DNA of 64,000 nt from Carboxydothermus islandicus. GTDB taxonomy: Bacteria; Bacillota; Z-2901; Carboxydothermales; Carboxydothermaceae. Positions 34,531-42,001 of this stretch are shown piece by piece. A program made the translations under genes and the position numbers. The DNA lies in the NCBI RefSeq assembly GCF_001950325.1, contig NZ_BDJL01000132.1, positions 1 through 64,000 of the forward strand, written 5' to 3'. The first letter of the stretch is position 1. Each line of letters starts with the position of its first letter. Under the pieces are notes generated by a model. That model did not search any database, was not told where the DNA came from, and saw nothing but the letters and a program-made list of their open reading frames with translations.

Positions 34531-35372
34531 TGGCACTGGAAAATCCTTTATTACCGCATATTGCAACCATAACCAAGGTGATTGATGAAACTCCCGATGT
34601 AAAAACTTTTCAGATGGTTTTTGATGATCCCGGGGTGTTTGATGTTTTTAAGCAAAAGCCCGGACAGGTAGCGCAGATTTCCATCTTTGGAGTGGGAGAA
34701 GCGACAATTTCTATAACCTCTTCTCCCACCAGGAAGGGAATGCTCGAGTTTTCCATCAAAAAGGTGGGAAGACTTACTTCGGTTATCCACCAGATGGAGC
34801 CAGGAATGAAGGTGGGAATCCGGGGTCCCTACGGCAATCATTTTCCCTATGAAATGATGAAAGGAAAGGATCTCCTTTTTATCGGAGGGGGGATTGGTTT
34901 AGCGCCGCTAAGATCGCTTATTGACTTTGTTTTAGCCCCGGAAAACCGCCAGGATTACGGGAAGGTGGAAATCCTTTACGGGGCCCGTTCCTCGGCCGAC
35001 CTTTGCTTTAAATACGATTTATTTGATAACTGGCCCAGGCAGCCGGACACCAAAGTTTACGTTACCATTGACCGTCCCGAAGAAGGCTGGGATGGCCATG
35101 TGGGATTTGTTCCTGCTTACCTGGAAGAACTAAATCCCAATCCTCAAAATAAAGTAACTATTACCTGCGGACCACCAATAATGATTAAATTTGTCCTGCA
35201 GGCGTTGGAAAAGATGGGTTATTCCGAGGACCAGGTGGTAACCACCCTGGAATTAAAAATGAAATGCGGTATAGGTAAATGCGGACGCTGCAATATCGGA
35301 AGCAAATTTGTTTGTGTTGATGGTCCTGTCTTTACCTTACGCGAACTTAAAAAACTGCCTCCAGAATTTTAA
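34530..35372 (+). CDS. flxA: FlxA-like NAD(P)H:flavin oxidoreductase
   Basis: A 280-residue ferredoxin-reductase-type subunit (AsrB/HydG family). The FAD part has KPGQVAQISIFGVGEATISITSS and GIRGPYGNHFP. The NAD part has LLFIGGGIGLAPLRSLI and ITCGPPIMIKFVLQAL. A C-terminal cysteine cluster, KCGIGKCGRCNIGSKFVC, holds a 2Fe-2S centre. It is the expected NADH entry point of the Flx-Hdr complex. It is the last gene before a strong terminator. Confidence 0.92.
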   Translation: MALENPLLPHIATITKVIDETPDVKTFQMVFDDPGVFDVFKQKPGQVAQISIFGVGEATISITSSPTRKGMLEFSIKKVGRLTSVIHQMEPGMKVGIRGPYGNHFPYEMMKGKDLLFIGGGIGLAPLRSLIDFVLAPENRQDYGKVEILYGARSSADLCFKYDLFDNWPRQPDTKVYVTIDRPEEGWDGHVGFVPAYLEELNPNPQNKVTITCGPPIMIKFVLQALEKMGYSEDQVVTTLELKMKCGIGKCGRCNIGSKFVCVDGPVFTLRELKKLPPEF

Positions 35373-35378
35373 AAAGTT

Positions 35379-35403
35379 ACCCGGCGTATGCCGGGTTTTT
35401 TTG
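35379..35403 (+). terminator. Terminator of the hdr-flx operon
   Basis: ACCCGGC and GCCGGGT form a seven-pair stem around GTAT, followed by seven T. Confidence 0.93.
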
Positions 35404-35519
35404 TAGAAATGGCGGGAAATGTGTAGAAATATTTTGATAAATATTTTCGGTGAAGGGAAAGGAATATTAAACAAGGTGGCGAAAATTATAGAATAATAAA
35501 ACATTAAAGGGGGCAGTTA

Positions 35520-36734
35520 ATGATTTTTTGTTTTTTAGTAATTATTTTAATTGCCTTGGTTGTGGTATTTCATAATAAGCTTTTTTATAGCATTAGTATT
35601 ACGCTGGATAAAAAAAATAAACTATTGCCAATCTTGTTGCGTTTTAAAAAATTAACTTATTTATACTATCTGATTTTAAATGATTCGCCGAATGTCATTA
35701 TTGCGGTGGATAGGGAGAAAAAAGTGGTTTTTTTTAATAGCAGGGCGGAAGAGGTTTTTGAGATAAAAAAAGAAGAGGTCTTGGGAAAGGATTACGAGTC
35801 ATTTTTGCAAAAACACAATATCATGGGGCGTTCGATTTTGCTGGATTCTTTAAAATATCAAAAAGTATTTGAAATAGAAAATTATCCTGTAAAGATTGGG
35901 AACCAGGAAAAACGCTTTTGGGGAAAAAGCTATCCCCTGTTTAATCCTAAAGGAGAAGTTATAGGGGCAGTATTAGTTTTATGGGATACCAGGGGCAAGC
36001 ATTTGTTAACTTCAGAACTCATAAATCAGGAAAAGTTTTCGGTGGTTAAAACAATAGCTGCCGGCACGGCCCATGAAATTAGAAACCCTTTAACTACTGT
36101 TAAAGGGTTTATCCAGCTTTTAGGCCAGGATAAAATAAAAGATCCGGACAGTAAAGTATTTTTAAATACCATCTTGCAAGAAATTGATAGAATTGAAAAA
36201 ATTATTTCGGAGCTGTTAATTTTAGCAAACGACAAAGGATTGAAAAAAGCATTTCTAAACTTAAATCGGTTAGTAGAAAAGGCTGTAGAAAATTTTGCTC
36301 CGGTTGCTTACTTAAACAATATTTCCATTATTAAAAATTTAGCAAGCGATTTGCCATTAATTTTAGGAGATGAAGGAAGCCTTTATCTGGCCATTACAAG
36401 TATTTTAAATAATGCTTTAGAAGCCCTTGAGAAAAATGGGGTTATTAATATTGAAACGTTTTATGAAAAAGAAAAAAATAGAGTCGGCCTCCGCATTTCC
36501 GATAACGGACCGGGAATTCCTGAAGAACTGCAATTGAAGGTCTTTGAACCCTTTTTTACGACAAAAGCTAACGGAACAGGACTGGGTCTTGCCCTTTGTT
36601 ACCGAATGGTTGAAGAGCATGAGGGAGAGATACGGGTTTATAACAACAGTACCGGTGGGGCGACCTTTGAAATTACTCTTCCGCTACCCTTAGAGAATGC
36701 TCACACCCAAAATTCCGCCAATTGCGCCGGCTAA
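35520..36734 (+). CDS. PAS-domain sensor histidine kinase, possible sporulation phosphorelay kinase
   Basis: A 404-residue kinase. A single N-terminal membrane helix (FCFLVIILIALVVVF) is followed by a PAS domain (LILNDSPNVIIAVDREKKVVFFNSRAEEVFEI). The dimerisation/phosphoacceptor domain has TAHEIRNPLTTVKGF (His185). The ATPase domain has NNALEALEK, ISDNGPGIP, FFTTKANGTGLGLALC and a GGATFEI end. No response regulator gene is adjacent. Orphan kinases of this build in Firmicutes often feed Spo0F/Spo0A, which would fit a spore former, but that is inference. Its last 45 bases overlap the convergent gene at 36690. Confidence 0.88.
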   Translation: MIFCFLVIILIALVVVFHNKLFYSISITLDKKNKLLPILLRFKKLTYLYYLILNDSPNVIIAVDREKKVVFFNSRAEEVFEIKKEEVLGKDYESFLQKHNIMGRSILLDSLKYQKVFEIENYPVKIGNQEKRFWGKSYPLFNPKGEVIGAVLVLWDTRGKHLLTSELINQEKFSVVKTIAAGTAHEIRNPLTTVKGFIQLLGQDKIKDPDSKVFLNTILQEIDRIEKIISELLILANDKGLKKAFLNLNRLVEKAVENFAPVAYLNNISIIKNLASDLPLILGDEGSLYLAITSILNNALEALEKNGVINIETFYEKEKNRVGLRISDNGPGIPEELQLKVFEPFFTTKANGTGLGLALCYRMVEEHEGEIRVYNNSTGGATFEITLPLPLENAHTQNSANCAG

Positions 36735-37049
36735 AAGGATAATTAAACTTTTTTCAAAAAAGGATACCCAGGAAAAGGGAGTGTGAAACAATACTGCTGA
36801 AGCGATTAAAAAAATAATGATAAAAATTATCCCGAGTAAAAGGCCGTGCCAGAGGCCTTTTTTTTGTGCCCTGCGACTTGCGGCAAAGCCGCCGGCTAAA
36901 AGACTTATAAAAAGAATCGCAAAGCTTAAAGCTGTCCACCAGGCAAAATTGGTGATAAAATAGTAAAAAATAACGGCAAAGATCGTACCTGTAAAAAGTA
37001 AAGTTCCGAGGGCTATAATCGTACCCCAGAAAACTGCCTGTAAGTTCAT
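36690..37049 (-). CDS. Small four-helix membrane protein, TIGR04086/YrzE type
   Basis: A 119-residue protein with four hydrophobic segments: AVFWGTIIALGTLLFTGTIFAVI, WWTALSFAILFISLLAGGF, a GLLLGIIFIIIFLIASAVLF helix and SLIILLAGAIGGILGVSIL. The central ASRRAQKKGLWHGLLLG loop matches the TIGR04086 family, widespread in Firmicutes and of unknown role. AAAGGGGG precedes its ATG. It overlaps the convergent kinase gene by 45 bases. Confidence 0.75.
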   Translation of the reverse strand: MNLQAVFWGTIIALGTLLFTGTIFAVIFYYFITNFAWWTALSFAILFISLLAGGFAASRRAQKKGLWHGLLLGIIFIIIFLIASAVLFHTPFSWVSFFEKSLIILLAGAIGGILGVSIL

Positions 37050-37128
37050 AATGAACCCCCTTTACCATCGTTTCTACAGTAAAAAATATGAACAAGCTTA
37101 TTTTTTCAGAACCGAAGGAGTGAGGAAA

Positions 37129-37725
37129 ATGGCAGAAATTGCCTATGAACTTGGTAATAGTTTGTATATCAACTTAACTAACCGGTGTACCAATGCCTGC
37201 GAGTTTTGCATCCGAAAAACCGAGAAAGGGGTCGGTTACGACCTGTGGTTAGACCGGGAACCGGATACCCGGGAGATAATCGCAGCCCTTAAAGAAAAAG
37301 ATCCGTTAAAATACGAAGAAGTGGTATTCTGCGGTTATGGTGAACCGCTTTTAAGAATTAAAGAGGTGGTGGAAGTAGCCCGGTGGTTAAAAGAAATTGG
37401 GGTGAAAAAAGTACGTATTAACACTAACGGTTTGGCCAACCGGTATCATGGGAGAAACATTTTGCCGGAGCTCAAGGGACTGGTTGATATAATCTCTATC
37501 AGTTTAAATGCTCAGGATGCCGAAACTTACCAGAAGGTGAGCCGCTCCCGTTACGGGCAAGAGGCATATGCCGAAGTTTTAAAATTTATCGAAGAAAGCA
37601 AAAAATATATACCGGAGGTAGTGGTCACGGTGGTCCGCTGGGAAGGAGTTGATGTGGAGGAGGCCAAAAAAGTTGCCGAACGCATGGGAGTTAAGTTGCG
37701 CGTGCGGGAGTTTTATGGAAATTAA
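37129..37725 (+). CDS. Radical SAM protein, TatD-linked type
   Basis: A 198-residue radical SAM protein. The cluster motif is CTNACEFC within LYINLTNRCTNACEFCIRK. Next are VVFCGYGEPLLR and KVRINTNGLAN, typical of the compact family often encoded beside tatD nuclease genes; no tatD is seen here. The substrate is unknown. The ATG at 37129 is chosen behind GAAGGAGTGAGG. An insertion sequence lies immediately downstream: the left target duplication starts inside the last codons, and the stop codon is preserved. Confidence 0.85.
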   Translation: MAEIAYELGNSLYINLTNRCTNACEFCIRKTEKGVGYDLWLDREPDTREIIAALKEKDPLKYEEVVFCGYGEPLLRIKEVVEVARWLKEIGVKKVRINTNGLANRYHGRNILPELKGLVDIISISLNAQDAETYQKVSRSRYGQEAYAEVLKFIEESKKYIPEVVVTVVRWEGVDVEEAKKVAERMGVKLRVREFYGN

Positions 37726-37737
37726 AATTAAAAGGCT
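37719..37737 (+). repeat. Left target-site duplication of the insertion sequence
   Basis: AAATTAAAATTAAAAGGCT occurs here and again, perfectly, at 38495-38513. The 19-base direct repeats bracket a 757-base element with inverted ends. IS1202-type elements are known for unusually long target duplications. Confidence 0.85.
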
Positions 37738-37802
37738 GTCAATATCTCGAGAAAATGTCACCTAAAAAAGTAGGTAATTATCTTGAGAAAATGTCACTTA
37801 AG

Positions 37803-37929
37803 ATTAACCGGGATATGAAATAATAGCTGATTCCGCATGGCAACGTCAAGGGTAAACGGAGCGGCAAAAAGCAGCCGCCCTTGACATTGCCAGCGTTCAT
37901 CAGCTTGGATAACAATTAACCCGGTTAAT
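37803..37929. repeat. Nested inverted repeats inside the insertion sequence
   Basis: Four nested stems share one centre. ATTAACCGGG (37803) pairs with CCCGGTTAAT (37920). AGCTGAT (37825) pairs with ATCAGCT (37899). TGGCAACGTCAAGGG (37838) pairs with CCCTTGACATTGCCA (37878), one mismatch. GCGGC (37861) pairs with GCCGC (37874). The structure lies between the stop of the transposase remnant and the element's left end. Confidence 0.8.
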
Positions 37930-37948
37930 GAAAAAATATGGCAAAGCC

Positions 37949-38416
37949 CTAAGCATATTTTGATAAGAAAATATCTTCAAGCATTTTGAGGATATCCCTA
38001 TCACTATCTTCAAAAGTAACTTTTTTGATAAGTTTATGGCCGTACTTGTAGTAATGGGAGTCAGGTGGAATCCAAGGTTTATTCTTTTTAGTTTCTGAGG
38101 GCTTCTGAGAGCTAATAGAAATAGCTTCATACTCTTTTAAGATTTCTTGAAAATGCAAGAAATTAGCTCGTTGATAAATGTTAGATTTTTTAAGGCTAAC
38201 GATTTTTTGAACTAAATCCTGAGAGATGGCATGAGCAGGTTTTCTGCCTTTATTTTTATGGATCAGGAACGCAGGACCTTCGTTTAGTACCCCCTTTTTT
38301 AGTCTGATAATTTGGCGTTCACTGAGTTCGAGGCATAAAGCTGCTTCTTTCACAGTAATGTGGCCATCAATTAATTTGGTAATTACTGCAAACCTATTCA
38401 GTTGTTTTTGGGACAT
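37949..38416 (-). pseudogene. Transposase remnant: N-terminal HTH fused to C-terminal tail
   Basis: A 155-codon frame from the ATG at 38416 (behind GAGGTG). Residues 1-~100 are the N-terminal helix-turn-helix region typical of IS1202-type transposases (RFAVITKLIDGHITVKEAALCLELSERQIIRLKK ... GRKPAHAISQDL). After YEAISIS the sequence jumps to a KPWIPPDSHYYKYG segment that looks like the C-terminal end of such enzymes. The DDE catalytic core is missing, apparently by an in-frame internal deletion. The product could bind the element's ends but not move them, and might act as a repressor. Confidence 0.75.
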
Positions 38417-38494
38417 TGTGATAAGCACCTCGTTTTTCATACATGACATTTTATCACGATAATTTACATAGTGACATTATCACAAGATAATCAC

Positions 38495-38513
38495 AAATTA
38501 AAATTAAAAGGCT
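38495..38513 (+). repeat. Right target-site duplication of the insertion sequence
   Basis: A perfect copy of AAATTAAAATTAAAAGGCT. Its last T is the first base of the TTGACA -35 box of the csoR promoter. Confidence 0.85.
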
Positions 38514-38570
38514 TGACAAAAACGACAAAATGTAATACTATAAAAACAAAGAAATACCCCCCGGGGGTAT
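38513..38570 (+). promoter_or_regulatory. csoR-copZ-copA promoter and CsoR operator
   Basis: TTGACA (38513-38518) and TACTAT (38536-38541) are spaced by 17 bases. Downstream lies ATACCCCCCGGGGGTAT (38554-38570), a near-perfect palindrome of the CsoR type, just before AGGAGGAG. Apo-CsoR bound here would block transcription; Cu(I) would release it. Confidence 0.9.
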
Positions 38571-38581
38571 AGGAGGAGAAG

Positions 38582-38848
38582 ATGTACGTTCGCGATAAGG
38601 AAGGGTTAGCAAAGCGGTTAAAGCGTTTGGAAGGGCAAATTCGAGGTATTGCCAAAATGGTGGAGGAAGACCGCTACTGTATTGATATTTTAAATCAAAT
38701 TGAAGCGGCCAAGGGGGCATTGGACAGAGTTGCGCTGTTAATTTTAGAGGGACACCTGAAAGGGTGTGTCAAGAAGGCGATTAAAACCGGTGAAGAAGAA
38801 CCGGTAATGAAAGAACTTTTAGAGGTTTTGGATAAATTTATACGATGA
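38582..38848 (+). CDS. csoR: Copper-sensing repressor CsoR
   Basis: An 88-residue all-helical repressor of the CsoR/RcnR family. The Cu(I) ligand set Cys-His-Cys is present: Cys33 (RYCIDIL), His58 and Cys62 (EGHLKGCV). The N-terminus (AKRLKRLEGQIRGIAKMVE) is the family hallmark. Its own promoter carries the GC-rich palindrome, so it is autoregulated. It leads the copper efflux operon. Confidence 0.95.
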   Translation: MYVRDKEGLAKRLKRLEGQIRGIAKMVEEDRYCIDILNQIEAAKGALDRVALLILEGHLKGCVKKAIKTGEEEPVMKELLEVLDKFIR

Positions 38849-38861
38849 GGGGGAATTTAAA

Positions 38862-39110
38862 ATGTGTGAACATTGCGGAGCTCACAGTCATGCAGCAGAG
38901 CAAACTGTGGTTTTAAAAGTCGAGGGGATGACCTGCAACCACTGTAAAATGTCGGTGGAAAAAGCCCTTTATACGGTTAACGGAGTAAAAATGGCTGCTG
39001 TCAACCTTGCGGAAGGCCTGGCTACCGTTCTATATGACCCAACCTTGGCCAGTGTCGAGCAAATGAAAGCGGCGGTAGCAAAAGCCGGCTATGAAGTGGT
39101 AGGGGTTTAG
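38862..39110 (+). CDS. copZ: Copper chaperone CopZ with an N-terminal Cys/His extension
   Basis: An 82-residue heavy-metal-associated (HMA) domain. Its metal site is GMTCNHC, and the rest (VEKALYTVNGVKMAAVNLAEGLATV) follows the ferredoxin-like fold. It delivers Cu(I) to CopA and CsoR. Unusually, about 12 residues precede the domain and read MCEHCGAHSHAAEQ, adding CxxC and two His that could form a second metal site. It lies 13 bases after csoR behind GAGGGGG, and is followed by a terminator-like hairpin that may reduce read-through to copA. Confidence 0.92.
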   Translation: MCEHCGAHSHAAEQTVVLKVEGMTCNHCKMSVEKALYTVNGVKMAAVNLAEGLATVLYDPTLASVEQMKAAVAKAGYEVVGV

Positions 39111-39111
39111 T

Positions 39112-39138
39112 AAAAAGGGGGAGTTACTCCCCCTTTTT
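39112..39138 (+). terminator. Hairpin terminator between copZ and copA
   Basis: AAAAAGGGGGAG and CTCCCCCTTTTT form a 12-pair perfect stem with loop TTA. The T-rich 3' arm makes it a likely terminator, perhaps partial, since copA has no obvious own promoter. Confidence 0.8.
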
Positions 39139-39211
39139 ACGCCAAAAAGAGGGACGGTTCTGATATTTGCGTTTATACGCCAAAAAAAAGAACCGTCCCT
39201 GAATTTGGCGT
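39139..39211. repeat. Intergenic inverted-repeat element (GGGACGGTTCT type)
   Basis: AGGGACGGTTCT (39150-39161) pairs perfectly with AGAACCGTCCCT (39189-39200). Outer CGCCAAA and TTTGGCG extend the stem, and GCGT-TTAT-ACGC forms a hairpin in the loop. Sequences with GGGACGGTTCT palindromes recur between genes in many clostridia and are thought to be mobile repeats moved by REP-associated (Y1-type) transposases. No such transposase is in this window. Confidence 0.7.
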
Positions 39212-39241
39212 TTGGATGCGACTTTGGGGATGGTGATTGTT

Positions 39242-41746
39242 ATGGAGACGGCTAATTTAAAAGTTTACGGGATGAGCTGTGCTGCCTGCGTGAAGAAGGT
39301 AGAAAAGGGTATCAGCGGGATTCCCGGGGTGGAACAGGTAGTGGTTAATCTTATTAATAATCAGGTGGCGGTAAAGTACGACCCGCAAAAAACCGGCATT
39401 TCCGATTTTGCCAGGGTTATCGAGGACTTGGGTTATGAGATGGGAGTTGCTGAATATAAGTTCCGGGTCGAGGGTATGAGTTGCGCTGCCTGCGTGCAAA
39501 AGGTGGAAAAAGTGGCCCGCGGGTTTGCCGGTGTCCTTGAAGCCGTAGTAAATCTGCCTGCCCAGCAGCTTACAGTAAAAGCCTATGAAGGGGTTTTGGA
39601 TGTTGGCCGGCTTAAGCGGGAAATCCGGGAACTGGGGTATGAAATCTTTAATTATGAAGAAATTGATCCCTTAGCCCGGGAGAAAGAAGCCCGGGAAAAG
39701 GAAATTCGCCACCAGCGGTTAAAAATGATAGTAGTATGGCCCCTGGCCATCTTGGCAATGATAGGTACCATGCGCCATTTGTGGATATTTAAATATTTTG
39801 TACCCGAATGGTTAGGGAACAACTATTTTTTGATGGCCATTACCACACCGGTGGTCATTTATGGGGGTTATGAATTTTTTGTTAAAAGTTACCAGGGATT
39901 AAGACGTGGCGTTACCGATATGAACCTTTTGTACGCCACCGGTATTGGAGCAGCTTATATTATTGCAGTGATTAACACTTTATTTCCAAACGCCGGTTTT
40001 GGCGGACCAAAAGCTACTTTTTTTGAATCGGCAGCTCTTTTAACTGCTTTTATTATTCTTGGACGATACCTGGAAGCCCTGACCCGGGGCAGAACTTCGG
40101 AAGCTTTAAGAAAATTAATTAGCCTGAAACCAAAAACCGCTCGGGTATTAATTGATGGGGTAGAAAAAGAGATCCCTGCCGATGAAGTAGAGATTGGGGA
40201 CCTGGTGGTAGTAAGACCCGGAGAGACGATTCCGGTAGATGGGGTGGTTGAGCGTGGAATGGCAGCAGTTGATGAATCAATGTTAACCGGCGAAAGTTTA
40301 CCGGTGGATAAAGGCGAAGGCAGCATGGTTCTTGGAGGTAGTATCATTAAAGCGGGAGCATTAACCGTAAAAGCTACCCGGGTGGGAAAAGAAACCTCTC
40401 TCTCCCGGATCATAAAACTTATGGAGGAAGCTCAAACCACCAAGGCGCCTTTGCAAAAGCTTGCTGACGTGGTAGCGGGTAATTTTATTCTTGGCGTGCA
40501 TATTCTGGCATTAGTTGCGTTTTTCTTCTGGTTTTTTTACGGCTACCAGGCGTTTTTTACTCCTGAGACCCGCTTTTTAATGTCTCCGGCAAAGATTGCA
40601 GAAGTAGGGGTATTTGGCTTTTCCATGCTGGTAAGCTTAACGGTGCTGGTAATTTCCTGCCCGTGTGCGGTGGGCCTGGCTATGCCCAGCGCTATTATGG
40701 CCGGAACCGGGAAAGGTGCGGAATACGGTGTCCTGTTTAAAAATGCCGAGGTAATTGAAAAAATGACCAAAGTAAGGGTTATAGCTTTTGATAAAACCGG
40801 AACCATTACCAAAGGTGCGCCGGAAGTAACGGATGTTATTCCGTTTGAAATAAATGAACGGCAATTACTTGAATTTGCAGCCGTTGCTGAAAAATTGTCA
40901 GAACATCCACTGGCTCAGGCTATTGTAAAAAAATACCATGAAGTAAACAACAATGAACCTGCAGAACCTGCGACCTTTCAAAATATACCGGGAAAAGGAA
41001 TTATTGCATCCTTTGCTGGTGTAGAAATCCTTGCCGGGAGTGAAAAATTTCTGCAGGAAAATAAGGTTGATACGTCCTTTACCAGTGATACTGCTGAAAA
41101 ACTAAAAGCGGAAGGGAAATCGTTGGTTTATTTTGCAGCTGACCGGCGGTTAGTTGGAATAATAGCCTTAGCGGATACTGTTAAAGAAAATTCAGCGAAA
41201 GCGATTGAACTTTTAAAGAAAAAGGGGTATATTCCGGTAATGCTGACCGGGGATAACGAAGTTACCGCCCGGGCTATTGCCGAGAAGGTAGGAATTTCCG
41301 AAGTGGTGGCCGGTGTCTTACCCGAAGGCAAGGTAGAAGCAATTAAAGCTTATCAAGGGAAAGGTTATCGTGTAGCTATGGCCGGCGATGGAATAAATGA
41401 TGCCCCAGCTTTAACCCAAGCCGATGTTGGGATAGCCATGGGTACCGGTACGGACATTGCCAAGGAAGCCGGAGAAGTGGTTATTATTAAAGGGGATCTT
41501 TTGGACGTGGTTAATTCCCTTGATATTGCCCGGGCTACCTTTGGTAAAGTCAAGCAAAACTTCTTCTGGGCGTTTGTGTATAACACCCTGGGGATACCTT
41601 TTGCTGCGGGAGTGTTTTACCCCTGGACCAGGGCTTTGGTAAGCCCGGAGCTGGCAGCTCTTTTAATGGCTTTAAGCTCCGTGTCGGTGACTTTAAATAC
41701 GCTTCTTTTGAAAAGATTTAAGCCTACGGGAAAGGCGGTGGGCTAA
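39242..41746 (+). CDS. copA: Copper-exporting P1B-type ATPase CopA
   Basis: An 834-residue membrane pump with two N-terminal HMA domains (both GMSCAACV) and about eight membrane helices. P-type motifs are all present: [10 protein letters not shown], the channel [12 protein letters not shown], phosphorylation [30 protein letters not shown] and [13 protein letters not shown] in helix 6 marks Cu(I) export. The ATG at 39242 is chosen; an upstream TTG at 39212 lies within the repeat region and adds only ten poorly conserved residues. It belongs to the CsoR regulon. Confidence 0.95.
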   Translation: METANLKVYGMSCAACVKKVEKGISGIPGVEQVVVNLINNQVAVKYDPQKTGISDFARVIEDLGYEMGVAEYKFRVEGMSCAACVQKVEKVARGFAGVLEAVVNLPAQQLTVKAYEGVLDVGRLKREIRELGYEIFNYEEIDPLAREKEAREKEIRHQRLKMIVVWPLAILAMIGTMRHLWIFKYFVPEWLGNNYFLMAITTPVVIYGGYEFFVKSYQGLRRGVTDMNLLYATGIGAAYIIAVINTLFPNAGFGGPKATFFESAALLTAFIILGRYLEALTRGRTSEALRKLISLKPKTARVLIDGVEKEIPADEVEIGDLVVVRPGETIPVDGVVERGMAAVDESMLTGESLPVDKGEGSMVLGGSIIKAGALTVKATRVGKETSLSRIIKLMEEAQTTKAPLQKLADVVAGNFILGVHILALVAFFFWFFYGYQAFFTPETRFLMSPAKIAEVGVFGFSMLVSLTVLVISCPCAVGLAMPSAIMAGTGKGAEYGVLFKNAEVIEKMTKVRVIAFDKTGTITKGAPEVTDVIPFEINERQLLEFAAVAEKLSEHPLAQAIVKKYHEVNNNEPAEPATFQNIPGKGIIASFAGVEILAGSEKFLQENKVDTSFTSDTAEKLKAEGKSLVYFAADRRLVGIIALADTVKENSAKAIELLKKKGYIPVMLTGDNEVTARAIAEKVGISEVVAGVLPEGKVEAIKAYQGKGYRVAMAGDGINDAPALTQADVGIAMGTGTDIAKEAGEVVIIKGDLLDVVNSLDIARATFGKVKQNFFWAFVYNTLGIPFAAGVFYPWTRALVSPELAALLMALSSVSVTLNTLLLKRFKPTGKAVG

Positions 41747-41953
41747 ATGACCGAACAAGAAGCATTAAGAAAAAGCCGGGTGGTATACTGGACGTTATCT
41801 CTGTTGATGGGTTTATTCTTTTTGGGGCTGGCTTTGTTAACGGGAAACTACCGGCCAACAGAGTTAATTGGGGGTTTTCTATGGGTAACTTTTTTAATGC
41901 TGATAATTACGATGCCCTTGGTGATACCGTATTATAAAAATAAGGCAAAATAA
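41747..41953 (+). CDS. Small two-helix membrane protein in the copper operon
   Basis: A 68-residue protein with two hydrophobic segments: VVYWTLSLLMGLFFLGLALLTG and LIGGFLWVTFLMLIITMPLVIPYY. It has no Cys or Met-rich metal motif. The ATG directly abuts the copA stop (TAAATGA), so it is translated with copA. It could modulate the pump, but I know no named family. Confidence 0.75.
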   Translation: MTEQEALRKSRVVYWTLSLLMGLFFLGLALLTGNYRPTELIGGFLWVTFLMLIITMPLVIPYYKNKAK

Positions 41954-41956
41954 AAT

Positions 41957-41998
41957 TAAGGGCCGACCGCTAAAAAACCGGTTCAGCCCTTTTTTATT
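41957..41998. terminator. Bidirectional terminator between the copper operon and the secreted-protein gene
   Basis: AAGGGC-C-GACCG pairs with CGGTTC-A-GCCCTT around an A-rich loop. On the plus strand it is followed by TTTTTT; on the minus strand an A/T-rich tail follows the convergent gene. Confidence 0.75.
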
Positions 41999-42001
41999 TA
42001 C

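Larger units (their letters stand above)
37738..38494. mobile_element. Internally deleted insertion sequence, IS1202/ISNCY-like
   Basis: The 757-base element starts GTCAATATCTCGAGAAAATG and its other end, read inward, starts GTGATTATCTTGTGATAATG: imperfect inverted ends. Each end also carries a second inner copy of a 19-base motif resembling TATCTTGAGAAAATGTCAC (copies at 37743-37761, 37779-37797, 38443-38461 and 38471-38489), probably transposase sites. Perfect 19-base target duplications flank it. The only gene inside is a shortened transposase, so it is non-autonomous. It sits exactly between a radical SAM gene and the csoR promoter. Confidence 0.85.

Noticed and set aside
37738-38494. A CRISPR-like array from the repeated 19-base motif
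   Set aside because: There are only two copies at each end, in inverted orientation between ends, and they flank a transposase remnant. They are insertion-sequence terminal sites, and no cas gene is present.
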